A stretch of DNA of 31,418 nt. Source: Nymphaea colorata (Eukaryota > Streptophyta > Magnoliopsida > Nymphaeales > Nymphaeaceae). Shown in pieces: positions 1-12,150 of the stretch. Under the pieces are notes generated by a model. That model did not search any database. It was given only the letters and a program-made list of their open reading frames with translations, and was not told where the DNA came from. The stretch spans positions 1 to 31,418 of the forward strand of contig NW_022205001.1 of assembly GCF_008831285.2 (NCBI RefSeq), written 5' to 3'. Positions within the stretch are counted from its first letter, which is position 1. Every line of letters begins with the position of its first letter. Position numbers and translations under genes: made by a program.

Positions 1-29
1 CCCAACCCCAACCCCAACCCCAACCCCAA
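1..29. repeat. Left telomere, (CCCCAA)n
   Basis: About 4.8 units of CCCCAA begin at base 1, giving the C-rich strand expected at the left end of a macronuclear chromosome. The repeat is perfect and abuts unique sequence at base 30 with no subtelomeric spacer. The pure C4A2 unit is that of Tetrahymena-like and Glaucoma-like ciliates; Oxytricha/Euplotes types use C4A4 and Paramecium mixes C4A2 with C3A3. Confidence 0.97.
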
Positions 30-333
30 GTTTTTAGCCTATTATCATGAATATATAGATTAGAATAAGCACGAGAAGGATACCCTTCATCAAAACGCAG
101 CCGATTATGATTGGCTTTCGATTATTACAATTCTCTATATCGACAAGCAAGTGCTGCTTCAACTAATCATGTTTCCTTATCTGGAGGCAGTTCATCGGAA
201 GGTCAACAACTTACCACAGTAAAGAGAGGAACTGCTGTTGTTTTCAGAATAGGATTTTGCGTATTTGGCGCTTTCGCTAAGGAAATGGATCAGGTTTCTC
301 GAGGCCAAGTATGCGAAGTACAAAAAGCAGTGA
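30..333 (+). pseudogene. 5'-truncated gene fragment opened by the telomere
   Basis: One frame is open from the first base after the telomere to a TGA at 331-333, about 100 codons, using TAA/TAG as Gln. It has no ATG, so the coding sequence enters from the telomere side: the chromosome end was formed inside the gene. The fragment contains the module DTLHQNAADYDWLSII at about 79-126 and a charged C-terminal tail ending KYAKYKKQ. The module recurs as DNLHQSAAEYDWSSII near 3441-3488, which argues for real coding origin. The LHQxAA pattern is faintly ankyrin-like, but I do not recognise the family. In the cell this copy has no evident start and is probably non-functional, or it is the tail of a gene that is whole on another chromosome. 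Confidence 0.55.
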
Positions 334-697
334 TATTGTGGACGGACAACGCCTTCAAATGATTATTTATACTAAAATCCTCGTTTTCATCAAAATAAAA
401 TCAATTTGGGATCGCATATGCTTAAGAATAATAGCATAATACTCATAATTAACATCATATGGGAAGGCCTTTTTCTCTAAATTGGGAGTTTAATGAAAAA
501 AAAAGCATCTTTTATTATTTTCATTTCATAATCGAAGACTATTGCTAGACTATACGCACTTGAGAAGCAAAACCATACTTATTTTAGATATGCTAATTTA
601 CTATTTCCTAAAAAAGACCATTTTGGAAAAAATAATAAAATTGATCCTCGGTTTATTCTTCATAATTATCATAAAATAAAAAATTCAAATGTATATA
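334..697. other. AT-rich intergenic sequence, no gene seen
   Basis: This stretch lies between the tail-to-tail ends of the truncated fragment and the large minus-strand gene. I see no long ciliate-code ORF, RNA gene or repeat in it. Confidence 0.5.
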
Positions 698-3264
698 TCA
701 CTTTTTACATGCTTTTTCCGCAATTTTTTGAATGAATTTTACCCCTCTTTGGTTTGGTATACTAGCTTTGGTTATAATCAGGTCCTGGATATCAACGAAT
801 CCTATATTATCCACTCTTTTAAGTTAGTTATTTTGCAACAAATGGCTATAAGCCTATCTAATCCCAATGATGACATGATGCAGTTCAAAATCTATCTATT
901 CTGGCTTATTTCGAATTAATACTGACATCAAACGAGCTGCATTATCAACCTTTTTCTAATAATATGATTTTGAAAAGCCGATCGTGGCATCAAATGTGTA
1001 TATTAAAAATTTTTAGCAACTATTTTATTCATTAGATCTGATTTTTTTCAAGATTAAGGCATCATAGCACTAACTATTAGTGGAAACGCTATTATTGCCT
1101 TTCGTAACAGGGGTTCCAGCACACCATTTTTATTCATTAGCTCTTGCCCATTAAATCAAATACTCAAGTCCAGTTTGGAGGTTGGCTTTACGCTTCCTTT
1201 TATCTTTTATTGGTAAATTTTAGTTGAAATGTTCAAAGGAACCCGTTTTTTAGATAGTAAAAGATATCTAATACATCCCACCTGAAAGAAGCTAAATGTT
1301 TCTGAGTTGGGCCCTCAAGTTATCATCAGAAAAAAGCTGATAAAATACTTTATCAAAGTATGTGCCATACAAGGTAGCCCAACGTTTACTAATATCTTTG
1401 CTCATCACGTACTAAATAAAGTAATCCGGATTAGGATACGATTAAAATATTTCTACTTGTACACTCACCAATATGTCTCTAAAATATCTCGAATCTAAGC
1501 AGACTCTTACTTTTGATTTATCAATTTTGACTAGATACTCCGGATATATGAACTTCGCATGTTTTGGATCAATAGTAAGCTCGAAATTTGAATCATTTGA
1601 TAACATATTCCCATAACCTATTTCTATCCGCTGGCTTGTGGCAATGAGGAGTTCATTATAGAATTAAACTGCAGTAAGAAAGTGTTATTCTTAAATTTTC
1701 TTTAGAAATGATACGAGCTTGGACACATTTACATTAGGCAGTTCTGTTTATATCTAATGAAATATTCTTCTAAACTATCTTATTTCCATATTATTTTTCT
1801 GTAATTTTCTTTGAAAGCGTGGAAACTTTGCTATACAAGCATTGATATTTAATGGTTTTTGATGTTGCAAAAAGGCAAACCTTTTCTTCGATTTTTCAAT
1901 CATCTGAATAGGATTTAGCTTTTTATCTGCATCGTATATCTAAAAGTATTACAGAAGGATCGTTTATATGAACTTCATAGCATCCGGCCTCAAAAGATCA
2001 TCATCATGGAGGAGTTTTCTCATTAAAAATAGCATCCATTTCAGTTTTTCGAATATAAACCAAGCTTAATACTAAAACTCAAGGTATTTCATTGGTCTTT
2101 ATGACATCGTTCGGCATTTGTCGCCTAATTTGAAAATTTTACTTACCTTTTGTTGGTATATATTGAAGTATTCATACTCTGTCGTTATAGAAGAACTAAT
2201 AACTAAGTGTGGAAAGGCGGATTTCAGCATAAAATACATGCTGTCGATTCTGCTTATTTATTTTTTTAGAATTTCGAGTTCGGCCTAGTCTTTTGTATCA
2301 GTTTGTTGTTTTAGCTATAATGCCCTCCTCACCTTACTTCCTAATATATTGAAATTATCTAAAATTAAGCCGCATTTCACACCTATTTGCTCGTATTTAT
2401 TTCTTATATTGTACAGAATTTTCTATTGGTCTGCTTTTTAATCCTCACTTAACTTGATTTAAGATGATTGCCTTATTATCTTATTAATGATTTCACTGTC
2501 AGAGAAATTTTAGCTGTAAGTCTAAAGACTTACGTAAAAAAACTTTAGATAAGTATTAGGAAAATTGCTGTGCTTCAGGAAAATGGCTATTCTTTAACGT
2601 CCGACTATCTCTGCGTATTTTACAATATAGTTTAATACTAGCTGGTAGAATATAATCGAAAAGGTCTTCGAAGTTCCATTTATCCTGTTATGCATTCCTA
2701 ATTTTCTTTTCTCAATTGTTGAAAGATTTGAACTGTCGTGACTGAGGGATTAAACGCTAGCCAATTTGAGAATTTCGCATTTTTAATTCGAGACGAACAA
2801 TAAACATACTCATCCAGTTTGCACTTCGTTAATAAAGTATCAATATCAAGGGCTTTATCTTTATCCAGATCATGTAAAGACTTAATTTTTCTGCTTATTT
2901 TTTGTAATTTGGCGTATATTGGGGTCAAGTATTTTTCAACTGCTGAGTTGTAAAACTTTGCTTCTTATGAGTTTGCTCCTTTGATGTATCTTGGGATGCC
3001 CTAATCGGAGATAAGCTTAACCCATTATACTGCAATCGATGCTTGAGCTTCTAATATATTTGATACTGAGTATCGATTCGGTTGCACATTCTACAACTAG
3101 GGTCTGCCTCTTTGCAAGAATGGCATAGACTTATCTAATACTTTTCTTTATTTGACCTCTCTTTTTGATTATCTTCCTTTCTTTTTAGATTAGCTGTTCC
3201 GAGAATTCGAGGAACCTCTTTATGAACACTTTTCTTAAGGCGATGAGCTTCTGCTTTAATACAT
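698..3264 (-). CDS. Large unrecognised protein with paired CxxC motif
   Basis: Read on the minus strand with TAA/TAG as Gln, a single frame runs unbroken from about 2460 down to the TGA at 698-700 (nearly 590 codons). It is rich in Gln, Lys and Ile and ends QKIAEKACKK. Upstream, coding-looking stretches lie in other frames: a segment with C-x2-C-x6-C-x2-C (CHSCKEADPSCRMC, about 3084-3125), a lysine-rich helical segment (about 2700-2940), and a segment around 2520-2680. A GT..AG intron of 14-17 nt near 2944 would join the first two. I found no intron for the next join near 2700, so an indel or decay is possible. The ATG at 3262-3264 is the nearest candidate start, but it lies in a different frame from the Cys motif. 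The four cysteines suggest a small zinc site; no family or function is recognised. The gene is convergent with the fragment at 30-333. Confidence 0.6.
2516..2533. repeat. Short inverted repeat
   Basis: GTAAGTCT and AGACTTAC form perfect 8-bp arms separated by AA. The repeat lies inside the large minus-strand gene, so it may be fortuitous. Confidence 0.35.
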
Positions 3265-3394
3265 CTAATAATATTTTTTTATTAATTAACAATAAATTCA
3301 AAAAGAAATGTTTTTAGAAATCAGTACTAACTTCAAGGACAAGCCATAGCAGGATATAAATATTTCATAGCTTAAGAATATTATGATGATAATT

Positions 3395-3532
3395 ATGATT
3401 GATAATTACTGCAAACTCGTTGGCTGGAAATTAAATAAAGACAACCTCCATCAAAGTGCAGCCGAATACGATTGGTCTTCGATTATATATTATGTATGCT
3501 CTTTAAATACAAAGATAGTATTATTTAAATGA
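3395..3532 (+). CDS. Short ORF sharing a module with the left-end fragment
   Basis: ATG at 3395 opens 45 codons ending at the TGA 3530-3532, which overlaps the ATG of the calcium-channel gene by two bases. Residues about 16-31 (DNLHQSAAEYDWSSII) match the module in the left-telomere fragment at both protein and DNA level, so the two are paralogous pieces. A 25-nt GTATGC..GATAG stretch (3494-3518) looks like an intron; its removal would change the frame and lengthen the ORF. The piece may be a relic of a duplicated gene or a small gene of its own. No function is recognised. Confidence 0.4.
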   Translation: MIDNYCKLVGWKLNKDNLHQSAAEYDWSSIIYYVCSLNTKIVLFK

Positions 3533-6500
3533 ACTCATATTCCCACGGAGAGTCACAACACCACAAACGGTCCAATTTCTCTTCCTTCGCCTCCCAAAAA
3601 CTCAACGAAAAAGTTCACCTTGAGCAATAAGCATACAGTCCCCAACCCTTGCAGTATCACGACATCATCGTCCTCCTATATTCCGACAGATTCATACTCA
3701 GCCTCGCAGATATCACGCAACTTTCCCCAGGCATCATCACCCTCAACCAAAACAAAAGCTTCGTCCTTGGAATGCTGGAAATACTTCCAGTCGGCCCAGT
3801 CCAACAAGATAAGATCATAAAAATCGGGGATAAGTTTTGCCTCAGGAGCTATGAGAGTAACTTATACCTCTGCGCGCAAGAGTAACTTCTTCAAAAGTTT
3901 ACCAACGTACCAAAAGAGTTAAATAGATAATCTTCAAACAGTAATGCAACAGCAATTGCGAGTTTACCTTCGAGAGTCCCACCGACAACACCGAAAGAAT
4001 CACCTACAATCGCTAGACACTGAGGATTAGAAGCGTAGCATCGGGCTTGTATCTTCACATCGAGCAGGAAAATCAAGACCTAAGTCGATACAAACACCTT
4101 TGGCTCTCTGAACTTAGTGACGATTTCAAGGTCACCATCCTCAATCGTCATACAGCCTACCCTTAGTTCCTGAATAACAACGATATCATCCTTCTCTCTT
4201 TCGAGGCAAAATGCTAAAGGAAATACATCGGACTCATCAAGCATAAAAATATATATGATTACTCTGAGAAGAAAGAAAACATCTCTTTTGAAGTCAACAA
4301 TCTCTATTACGATAAGGATAACTGTGACATCGAATACTATACATAAGATCTGGGAAAGGCACGTTGTTTGGTCCCTTGCTTGTGGAGAGTGGTCAAGAAT
4401 AATTTCAGTCACAGTTTGACATATTTGATCAAGAATAAAGAAGAAATTTACTTGCAGCATTTGGAAACCGGGTTGTATCTTTTAATTGACTCTAACAATT
4501 GCCTTGGCCTTGATAACCATGAATATGGAATAAAGATCTAAAATTTGCAAAAGTTCAAAACGTAGTTTAGCCTTTCAAATAAATTCTAGCCCATCTATAT
4601 CAAGCATCCTGTATCCATCACTTCACCCATCAGCGAAATTAATTACTTCATCTAACGTGTCCCCACTAAAAATTACGTTGTCTTGTATTTTGCATAAATT
4701 CTATCATTCTTCAATAATTTGGTCTAGACAATGATGAGGCCTAAACTTCTAAACTAGAACAGAGAGTAACTGATAAAGCAAAGCAAATTATATGCATTCA
4801 TATACCAATAACTCCAAAACCACATAGAGTAATTCGAAGATCAAGGATTTTACTTTTTTGAATACACGTTAAAAATTCTCCAACTTTTGAAAGTCATCAT
4901 GAAGGACTAAAAAGCAAATACAAATGATTCTGAAATGGCTGTAAGGAGGTCACTGCTGAGTCCTCTTATTATCGAGATAATCAAGTTCATTTCTTTGATC
5001 GTTGTTACAAGCGAAACTTTCCAAAAGATAACGACGGAAGACCATAAAAAAACCAAAGAGATTATAAACATAATCTTCGTATTGTATAATTTCAACTTCA
5101 AGTATACTCTAAACCTGATGGTCACCTTGGCAAGCACTCACCCCGGCCTCGTGGTAAGGCTCTTATCTGAAAAAATATACAAGGCTTAGCATTTCTAAGA
5201 GAGGGTGGAACTTATCTAATCCATCAACCAAGTTATTGACCAATTTAGAAGGATCAATTTCGATGAAGAGAACCTGAAAGGCATTCTCGAGAAAGAGCAT
5301 AAGCTTCACATCAGCGAGAATGGTATCGAGATAGCTTTCCAAAGAAAATAGCATGAAATCTTTGATCTTTTTTAGTCGATATCGAAATTCTAGAGCATCA
5401 TCGAGGAAAATAACAAAGAATAGAAGGAAAGTTTTTATTTCTTTTACTATCTCCTATCAATTATAAAAATCCTCTTCAACAATAAAACATAACAAACGAT
5501 CGAAACAGAAAACAGCATGAAACATGTCCCTTTCAATTGCCGAAACTTAATCAAGTAATTGAGTGAATAGTTTCTGAGAAATTTAAACATCAATGCAAGA
5601 ATGGTGATTTATAGCTAATCTACGAAATCATCTCTGAGATGTATCGCAAAGAGTTCATAACATTCACAAAACTTAATTACATCGTAAATAATGGCATCAC
5701 CTTGCACAATTAGACAGTCTTGGCAAAGATCTTAAAAGTCGGCGAAGAGAACACTCTTGAGTGGATCTTTACCAAACAATAAATCTTCAATATTTTGGAA
5801 GAGATTTTAAATAAGGAGTGGGAAAATAGGTATCCTCTTCTATTGAAATTGAAGTATTTCTCAAAGGTTATCAACTTTTTAACAGCCATCATCATCACCT
5901 CAACTTATGACCTCTAGACGCTGAACCTTATAGAATAGTTTGGAATTCATATATCGACGATTTACTATAGGAAGAAGATTAGCGTTGGTTTTTTCAAGGA
6001 AACAAGATAGTAGATTAACATTTACCATGAAAAAATGAGTTACCTAATCGTTGATGGGATAAAGATATACCTAGATAGTCTCTTGTTCAAATTGGATTTA
6101 TTCTTCGATGCCATCCTTACTCAAAAAAAGAGACTGTACATTTATCCAATCTACAATAATCGACAATAGCTATTTCGTTTCGGTTATTTCCAAGGGAACT
6201 ATTCACAGCTAATCATGAACAAACGGATAAGAAATTAGATAAAAGCCATACCCGCTCTACTCAAGTTGAATTAATAGAAATTGGAAGTTAATGGCTGGTA
6301 TTAAATGGAAATAAAGATTACTCTGAGGGAATCAGGATGATCTAGAAGATCATTGAAGATCTTGATTGCCTAGCCATCATCATGTAAAGCTTCAGACTGT
6401 ACGGTCAGGACAAGTAGCTAAAGGAAAACATTGTAGCACCCATGAAACTCAAGATTCTCAACATTTAGGACTTGCTTAAAAGCGTCCATAAGAACAAAAT

Positions 6501-9500
6501 CTTCCATATTTGCAGTGACGCCTTCAATCTTTCAAGCCATCTCTTTCAGTTCATTCTTTAGAATTCATTTGAGCAATAGTTAATTCTTCCTTTATTGCAA
6601 AATCTCGAGGAGCGGATCATGCATAGTTCTAACATATTTACTCTCCTAAGAGAAAACATGATTGACTTTTTGATGTCTTGCTGGATACCAACAGTCTGAA
6701 AAGCTCGAAGATCATATTGAAATGGGTGGGCAAGCAAATCCAAAACATACCCGAACACATTTCGATAAAAGACTACGAATTTCTTTACAATGAGATCATC
6801 AGACTTATAGATGGCTAGTTCACAATGCACCTTCTTCATTTGTTCAACATTCTCAAGGAAATTGGCCTCCATCATGCCTCCAAATAGGAAATTTTGTATT
6901 CTAAATTAATCAGCTTGCCTCAGATACAGTAACTTATTGCGGATTGCAACAATCTGAAGTCCTTCAAATTGGATCAGGACAAACTATAGAGAGATCAGGA
7001 TTTTTATTTTAGGCAGCACGAAAAGTCTCTACAACTTATCACCATTTTTAGGATTTGCTCAACATACCCTCACCTGATGTCGCACATAAACAATCTCCTA
7101 CCTTGCAAGGATGTCAGAGAAGGAATGGAAGATCATGAGCAATACTTTCTATACAAGCCGCTTCTAAGCTACATTCTAACCGAAGTGAAAAACGAGGTCA
7201 GCGTAGACTTGATCAATCTTTCTATCATTTTCATCTCGGAGCGTTTGTCTCTGTACAAGGAGCATATAGATGAAATAAAAAAATACAAAGTGAGGGATTC
7301 CTTTTCAAAGGAAAGGGATGGAAAGGCTCATACTCATTTTTGCAGAACTTTTTCTTTGGGTGTGAATAGTAACAACAACAAAAACATACTTGAATAAATA
7401 TAAGGAAAAAGACGTTATTATTGGGAATTTTTACTATGGGTGCCTTTCTACCAACAGCCATAGGGACTTTTGAAGAACCTAGAGTATACCATAATCCTTG
7501 TGCTTTAGAATATAACCCAACATGAAAATATTGAGTATAATATTGACAAAATCCAAAGATATTTGGTTGAGATAAAAGATCTATAAAAAGATTGGGAATA
7601 GCACAAAGAGTTTATTAGGCAAATCGATAAAGATCTCAACCTAATCAAAATATACCTAGAGAGAAAAAAAGTAATCAAAAAAGGAAAAACACTAATTATA
7701 AAAACAGATCAAATAATTGAATAAATATACAAGTTGATGCTTTAAAATGACCTTTTAAAACCCTTCTTGTGTGATATCATCCGTCCCTTGATAAAGAAAT
7801 CTACATTCTCTGAAAAAAGATCATAATAAAATCTTTACTCATCCGTCCGCAGTTTCAGAATGAGATAAAGATAAGCATAGTCTATACTAGATGAATCATA
7901 GAATGCAACGCTTCGTCAAAAGTCACATCATTCGGTTATAAATCCATCTCAATGGAAAATATAGCCTGAAAGCCGATTCATTGTTGAGGAAATAAACTTC
8001 AATTTTTAGTAATTTTTCCAAAAACTCAAGCAAATGCTTCCCTATAAGATCAAGCTTTATAACAAACTTTAGTTTGTCTTGTTGCAATATTTCTAAAAGA
8101 ATGGAAGCCTGGTCATGCTGGAGTACAAGCTAAACGAATAGATCAATAACCATAGGAACCAAACCACATAATATAGGCTGGAGACTGCTTAGTATCCACT
8201 GTAAAAAAGGATGATTCGGCCTCAGCCAAGGAATAGTTTCACTGAAGAATTAAATCGTTCCCACATATTCTTTGGAATATAACATATCCAAATAAACAAA
8301 TTGTAGTAATTGGTTCATGGAAACTAACTGAAGACATTGACGATAATATTCAAAGAAATTGCAACAAAAAATTCAACTGAAATGACTAAGATAATCATGC
8401 CATCAATCGGCCAATTGTAGTCCCTCTTACTTGTCATTTTGAGATTGGCCTCTTTGAAGGAATACAGTATCTCATCGATTTTATAATGCTGTGACTCTTT
8501 GCTGGATGCTATTGTCAAATTTAGAGGATTGTAAGCAGGGTAATTGAGTAAGGATTATAAAGACGAGCTTTATACTGGCATTTCTTTCTTTATCTACTAA
8601 TTGATCAATACCCATGCAATAGGCTAGCATTACCAGCTATACGAAAAGATTATCATCTTTTGCGGAAAGATAGAATTCAAATTCATCAAAAAGTTCAATA
8701 TCTAACTCGAAATTCTTGTCATCAAGGAGATACTGGCCAAACTTCCAAGACCGCTGTTCAATTATGGCATGTTCAGACTCAATTAAATGGAACTTGAAAT
8801 GCTCCTATACAGTAACCATGAATTCAGAATATAATAATTCACGTTCTTTTTATAATTCATGGGGAAATAGATCAAAAACCTTATCCCATAATTCCTGTTC
8901 TCTGAGAATATGTAATTCTATGAAAACCACAAACTTATGGTAGCGACTTTAGACCTATTGCAGCTTTATCTGAGAAAGGTGATCATCACAAAAGGATTCG
9001 TGTTTCCTTCGTCAATCTTAAAGGTTTTAATCGATTTCTAGCATTTGATATTTGAAAAGGTATACTTTAACTCTTCCTCAATAGAAAATAAGTAATTCTT
9101 TTCCTATATAGGTAACGCTTCGACCTTTATGAATCTTTTTTGGTGCAGTTATTGAGTTTCTTTTAGACAATAAATCTGAGAAAAAACTAATAAATATAAT
9201 CAAGCTCTCTTTACCTTCAAAGAGAAAGCTACATCGCGAACTTTGAACAAAATAGCAAAGAGATTTATGAATTTTATGAAGAAAGATTCAATTTTGCGTT
9301 CTTGAGAGTGAGAATAAAGTTCGCATTGTACAGGCCTATCCAAAGAACATAAATGTTATGACTTGGAAGGCATAATTTCACAAAATTCTATCTTCCTACT
9401 CTGATTTGGACGAGAAAAAAGATATCATCTTTTCATATTCAGCTCTAGCAGTGGAGTAGTAAAAAGTATAGCTAAAATACTAAAACTCCTTCCACAAGAT

Positions 9501-10377
9501 ACAACCAATCGCCATCCTTGTTTCGACTATCATAATCGGCATAAGCATAATCTAAAGATTTGCAGTGAATAGTCCCAATGTGTCACAATATGGTTTCAAC
9601 TTCTCATGATTGTCAACCTCATCTTGCTCCTCTTTGTCATAGTCGAAAGGATAATGATGATTCGGAAAATTGCAAACTTTAGATAAAAATAGGGCGGTGT
9701 GAAAATGTTTATACTTATCTCTTATACAACAAGAAAAGCTTTGTCTTCTGGGCTATTCTCTTGATAGTCGTAATATAAACTCCCTATTCAATCCAAATTA
9801 CCTTTCAATTCTCTTCTTCATTCACTTCTTCTCCAGAAGAAACATAAACGATTCAGCAACCTCAGCCATCGTATACAATGCAAAGATCATTACAGGAATT
9901 GCTCTTTTAGTCTTTTCTATGGAATTTTTCTTCTCGTTTTTTGTTGGAGCTGACCAAAGCAGCTCCTCTATGCCTTTGTACAATATCCAAACAAAATACA
10001 ATGTGAAATTCATGGCTATCTTTGTTCATATCTGGCATAAGGACTTTGAAAATAATGCAAAAATATACTATTTTGTTATTCTAGTCATGTCCCTTACGTA
10101 TATTTTTATTGCCTCTATCATCTTTTACTATGTCTAGAACACTGTCAGGGAAAGTCGCTAAAGCAAAGCTTGCCTTTTATGTGAAAATACTGATCTCATC
10201 AAAATGTCCAAATACTATGATCACGAAGCCAACCATCATATCGAATTGGAACACAATATCTTTAACTTTATCTCAGTGTTTAAGTATATCTTAGGAAAAT
10301 AGGAAAAATTGCTTTCCTTGCAAGAGAAATAACTCAAGAAAATGATCCTCGAGAAAAGCAAATCCATCTTCAATTGA
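3529..10377 (+). CDS. IP3R/RyR-type intracellular calcium-release channel
   Basis: The product is a tetrameric Ca2+-release channel subunit expected in ER, alveolar or contractile-vacuole membranes. The N-terminus has the IP3R pattern HDIIVLLYS, then MIR-like text (KIGDKFCLRSYESNLYL, later LRIRSVASGLYLHIEQ). RIH-type helical repeats fill most of the centre, with one frame open from about 6670 to 9150. Hydrophobic membrane segments lie at about 9500-10135. The C-terminus carries the family signature C-x2-C followed by an H..H pair (CLLCE...EHNIFNFISVF) just before the TGA at 10375-10377. At roughly 2200 residues it is a little shorter than animal IP3Rs. Several frame changes fit tiny introns (3907-3926, 9308-9333); others near 5595, 6340, 6667 and 9215 are unresolved. 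The S5-S6 loop shows no GGGxGD filter in the frame I read. The start ATG at 3529 is the first in frame before the conserved N-terminus. Confidence 0.8.
3907..3926 (+). other. 20-nt intron in the calcium channel gene
   Basis: This GTACCA..AAATAG stretch changes the frame. Its removal joins LLQKFTN to IIFKQQCN, restoring a continuous MIR-region frame. Confidence 0.65.
9308..9333 (+). other. 26-nt intron in the calcium channel gene
   Basis: This GTGAGA..GTACAG stretch lies between codons. Its removal joins ERFNFAFLR to AYPKNINVM and cures a frame change just upstream of the membrane region. Confidence 0.65.
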
Positions 10378-10639
10378 TTTTCTATATATATGCAAATAAA
10401 TGTATATGCAGATTCAAGAATAATAAATGATTTATTATATCATTCATAAACTGAGATCAAGAATCAATGCATTTGCATCACCCTTCTTCCGATATTATCG
10501 TTGACAAAACATTCACTCAATAACACTTTTCTATGATTTTTTCCATTCTATTGCGTGAGTAGTCGCTTCGTCTTGTCGTATTTTTCACTACAACTTCGAC
10601 TAACCGGCTTCAATTTTTTTATTTGCTCGCATCTACTGT
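10378..10639. other. Intergenic region between convergent genes
   Basis: This AT-rich spacer separates the calcium-channel stop from the MAP-kinase stop. A minus-strand frame stays open through part of it (to a TGA at 10464-10466). I prefer ending the kinase at 10640 because the spliced frame gives a coherent Ser/Lys/Gln-rich tail. Confidence 0.4.
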
Positions 10640-12072
10640 TCAGTTATCGACTGTCTACCGTCTCAAGCTCTGTGTGCTTCTTTTGCTTAGAGAGGTTTGC
10701 TTGCTTAATGATTTTGAACATAGTGAGATGCCTTTTTTTCTTGATTCTCCCTTGCTTTTTACTGTTTTTTATAACGATGATTTTAGTTATTTTCTTCCTG
10801 CCTTTGAATCCTACTTTCCTTATGTTGATTGGTATACAGTTTGCTGCTGACTTTTGTTCCACCCATACGACTATCCACTATCAATTGCAATAGTTTTCTG
10901 TTTAGATTTTTCCTTAGAGATTACCTATTTCTTAGATCCTTTATTCTCATCATTTTTGATCATCTTTGTCTTTGCGGTCTGATAGCAGCTATTGGATGCA
11001 AAATTGCTCGAAGTTAAAACTTTGGGTTTGGTCCAATTTCAGAATAGATGAGCTCTCTATAGTCCTTTACAGTTAGTTTAGTGTTATCATTGATGTGCAA
11101 TTGAATGTTGACTCTTCCAGATTTGATTTGCTTTATTTCCTTTTAATTATAAAATTAAGAAAGATATTCATGCCTTAACACCTATTCAATAGTGATCCTT
11201 TTGTTGGGATCAAACTACAGCATCTTGCTGATAAGGTCCAGACAACTTGGATGTATCTTATTGCCGAAGAATTCAGCCCGATTTAACTTTTTCCTTGTGG
11301 TGATCACCTGCATTGCTTGAGTAAGATTTGCAGATATTTGCTTTAATTATGAAGATGATGGCGGTCCTGTCCATGCCACCACTTTTTCGATCTGATTGAT
11401 GGTGGAAGTTCCTGGGAACATTGCCTTACCGTAAAACATCTCACCGATTAGACACCCGAGTGCCCATATATCTACCGACTTGCAATAATCCTTGCACCCA
11501 AAAAGTAACTACGGAGCTCTGTACCATCTGGTCGCAATATAGTCAGTCATCACAACGATTTCCTGATCATTCGGTTCCTACATGAACCGAACAAGACCGA
11601 AATCACAAAGCTTCGCATCGCAATTTTCGTTGATGAGGATGTTGGAGGGTTTCAGGTCGCGATGTATAAGGTTTGAGTTATGCAAAAAATAGATGGATTT
11701 TGCAATCTGATATATGATGTACTGTTTGTGCCTCTCCTGAAGGTTGGTGGACTTGCCATCCTCGCGAATGAGCGTGTGCAGATCAACGTCCATATGTTCG
11801 AAGACAAGATAGATGTCCTTGTCGTTCTTGGCCCGAATGGTCCTTTCGAGAGAGATGATATTGCTGTGTTTGAGCTGTCTGAGGAACATGATTTCCCTGT
11901 AGGTGCGCTGCGCATCGGTCGAGTTAGAAAAGGCATCGAAGTTCTTCTTGAGCGCCTTGACCACCTTGGTCTGGCGGTCGATGACCTTCCAGACGTGACC
12001 GTATGCGCCACTGCCGATCTTTTTGACGATTTGGTAGCTCTAGAGGATGTGAGGTTCGATTTAATCGCTCAT
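10640..12072 (-). CDS. ERK7/MAPK15-like protein kinase
   Basis: A complete CMGC kinase starts at ATG 12072. Visible motifs in order are the glycine loop KIGSGAYGHVW, the catalytic Lys in VVKALKK, HRDLKPSNI, DFG in CDFGLVRF, the activation loop VMTDYIATRWYRAPQ, and the MAPK-type DIWALGCLIGEM. The TxY motif is TDY rather than the TEY usual for ERK7, and the APE glutamate is replaced by Gln encoded TAG. The kinase frame runs to a TGA at 10960, but removing a 32-nt intron (10989-11020) joins it to a basic Ser/Lys/Gln-rich tail of about 115 residues ending RRQTVDN at the TGA 10640-10642. A long basic tail is typical of ERK7 kinases, which act at basal bodies and cilia in other eukaryotes. It lies 78 bp from the TLDc gene on the same strand. 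Confidence 0.88.
10989..11020 (-). other. 32-nt intron in the MAP kinase gene
   Basis: This minus-strand GTTTTA..CCAATAG stretch lies near the end of the kinase domain. Without splicing the frame stops at 10960. With splicing it enters an open Ser/Lys-rich tail free of TGA for over 100 codons. Confidence 0.65.
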
Positions 12073-12150
12073 TGTTTAACTATTATCTATTATATTACTA
12101 ATAACGGAACTCAAGCACTCTTAATATATGCAAATAAATGAGATAAACCA

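Noticed and set aside
2575-3264. A single 229-aa minus-strand gene from ATG 3264
   Set aside because: The frame is open, but its first half mistranslates the region that gives the CxxC-CxxC motif in the neighbouring frame. I treat it as part of one larger gene.
10960-10962. UGA readthrough extending the MAP kinase
   Set aside because: The same frame stays coding-like after the TGA, but a 32-nt GT..AG intron just upstream leads to a more convincing tail in another frame.
11680-12141. Plus-strand 153-aa ORF
   Set aside because: It is antisense to the kinase domain of the ERK7-like gene.
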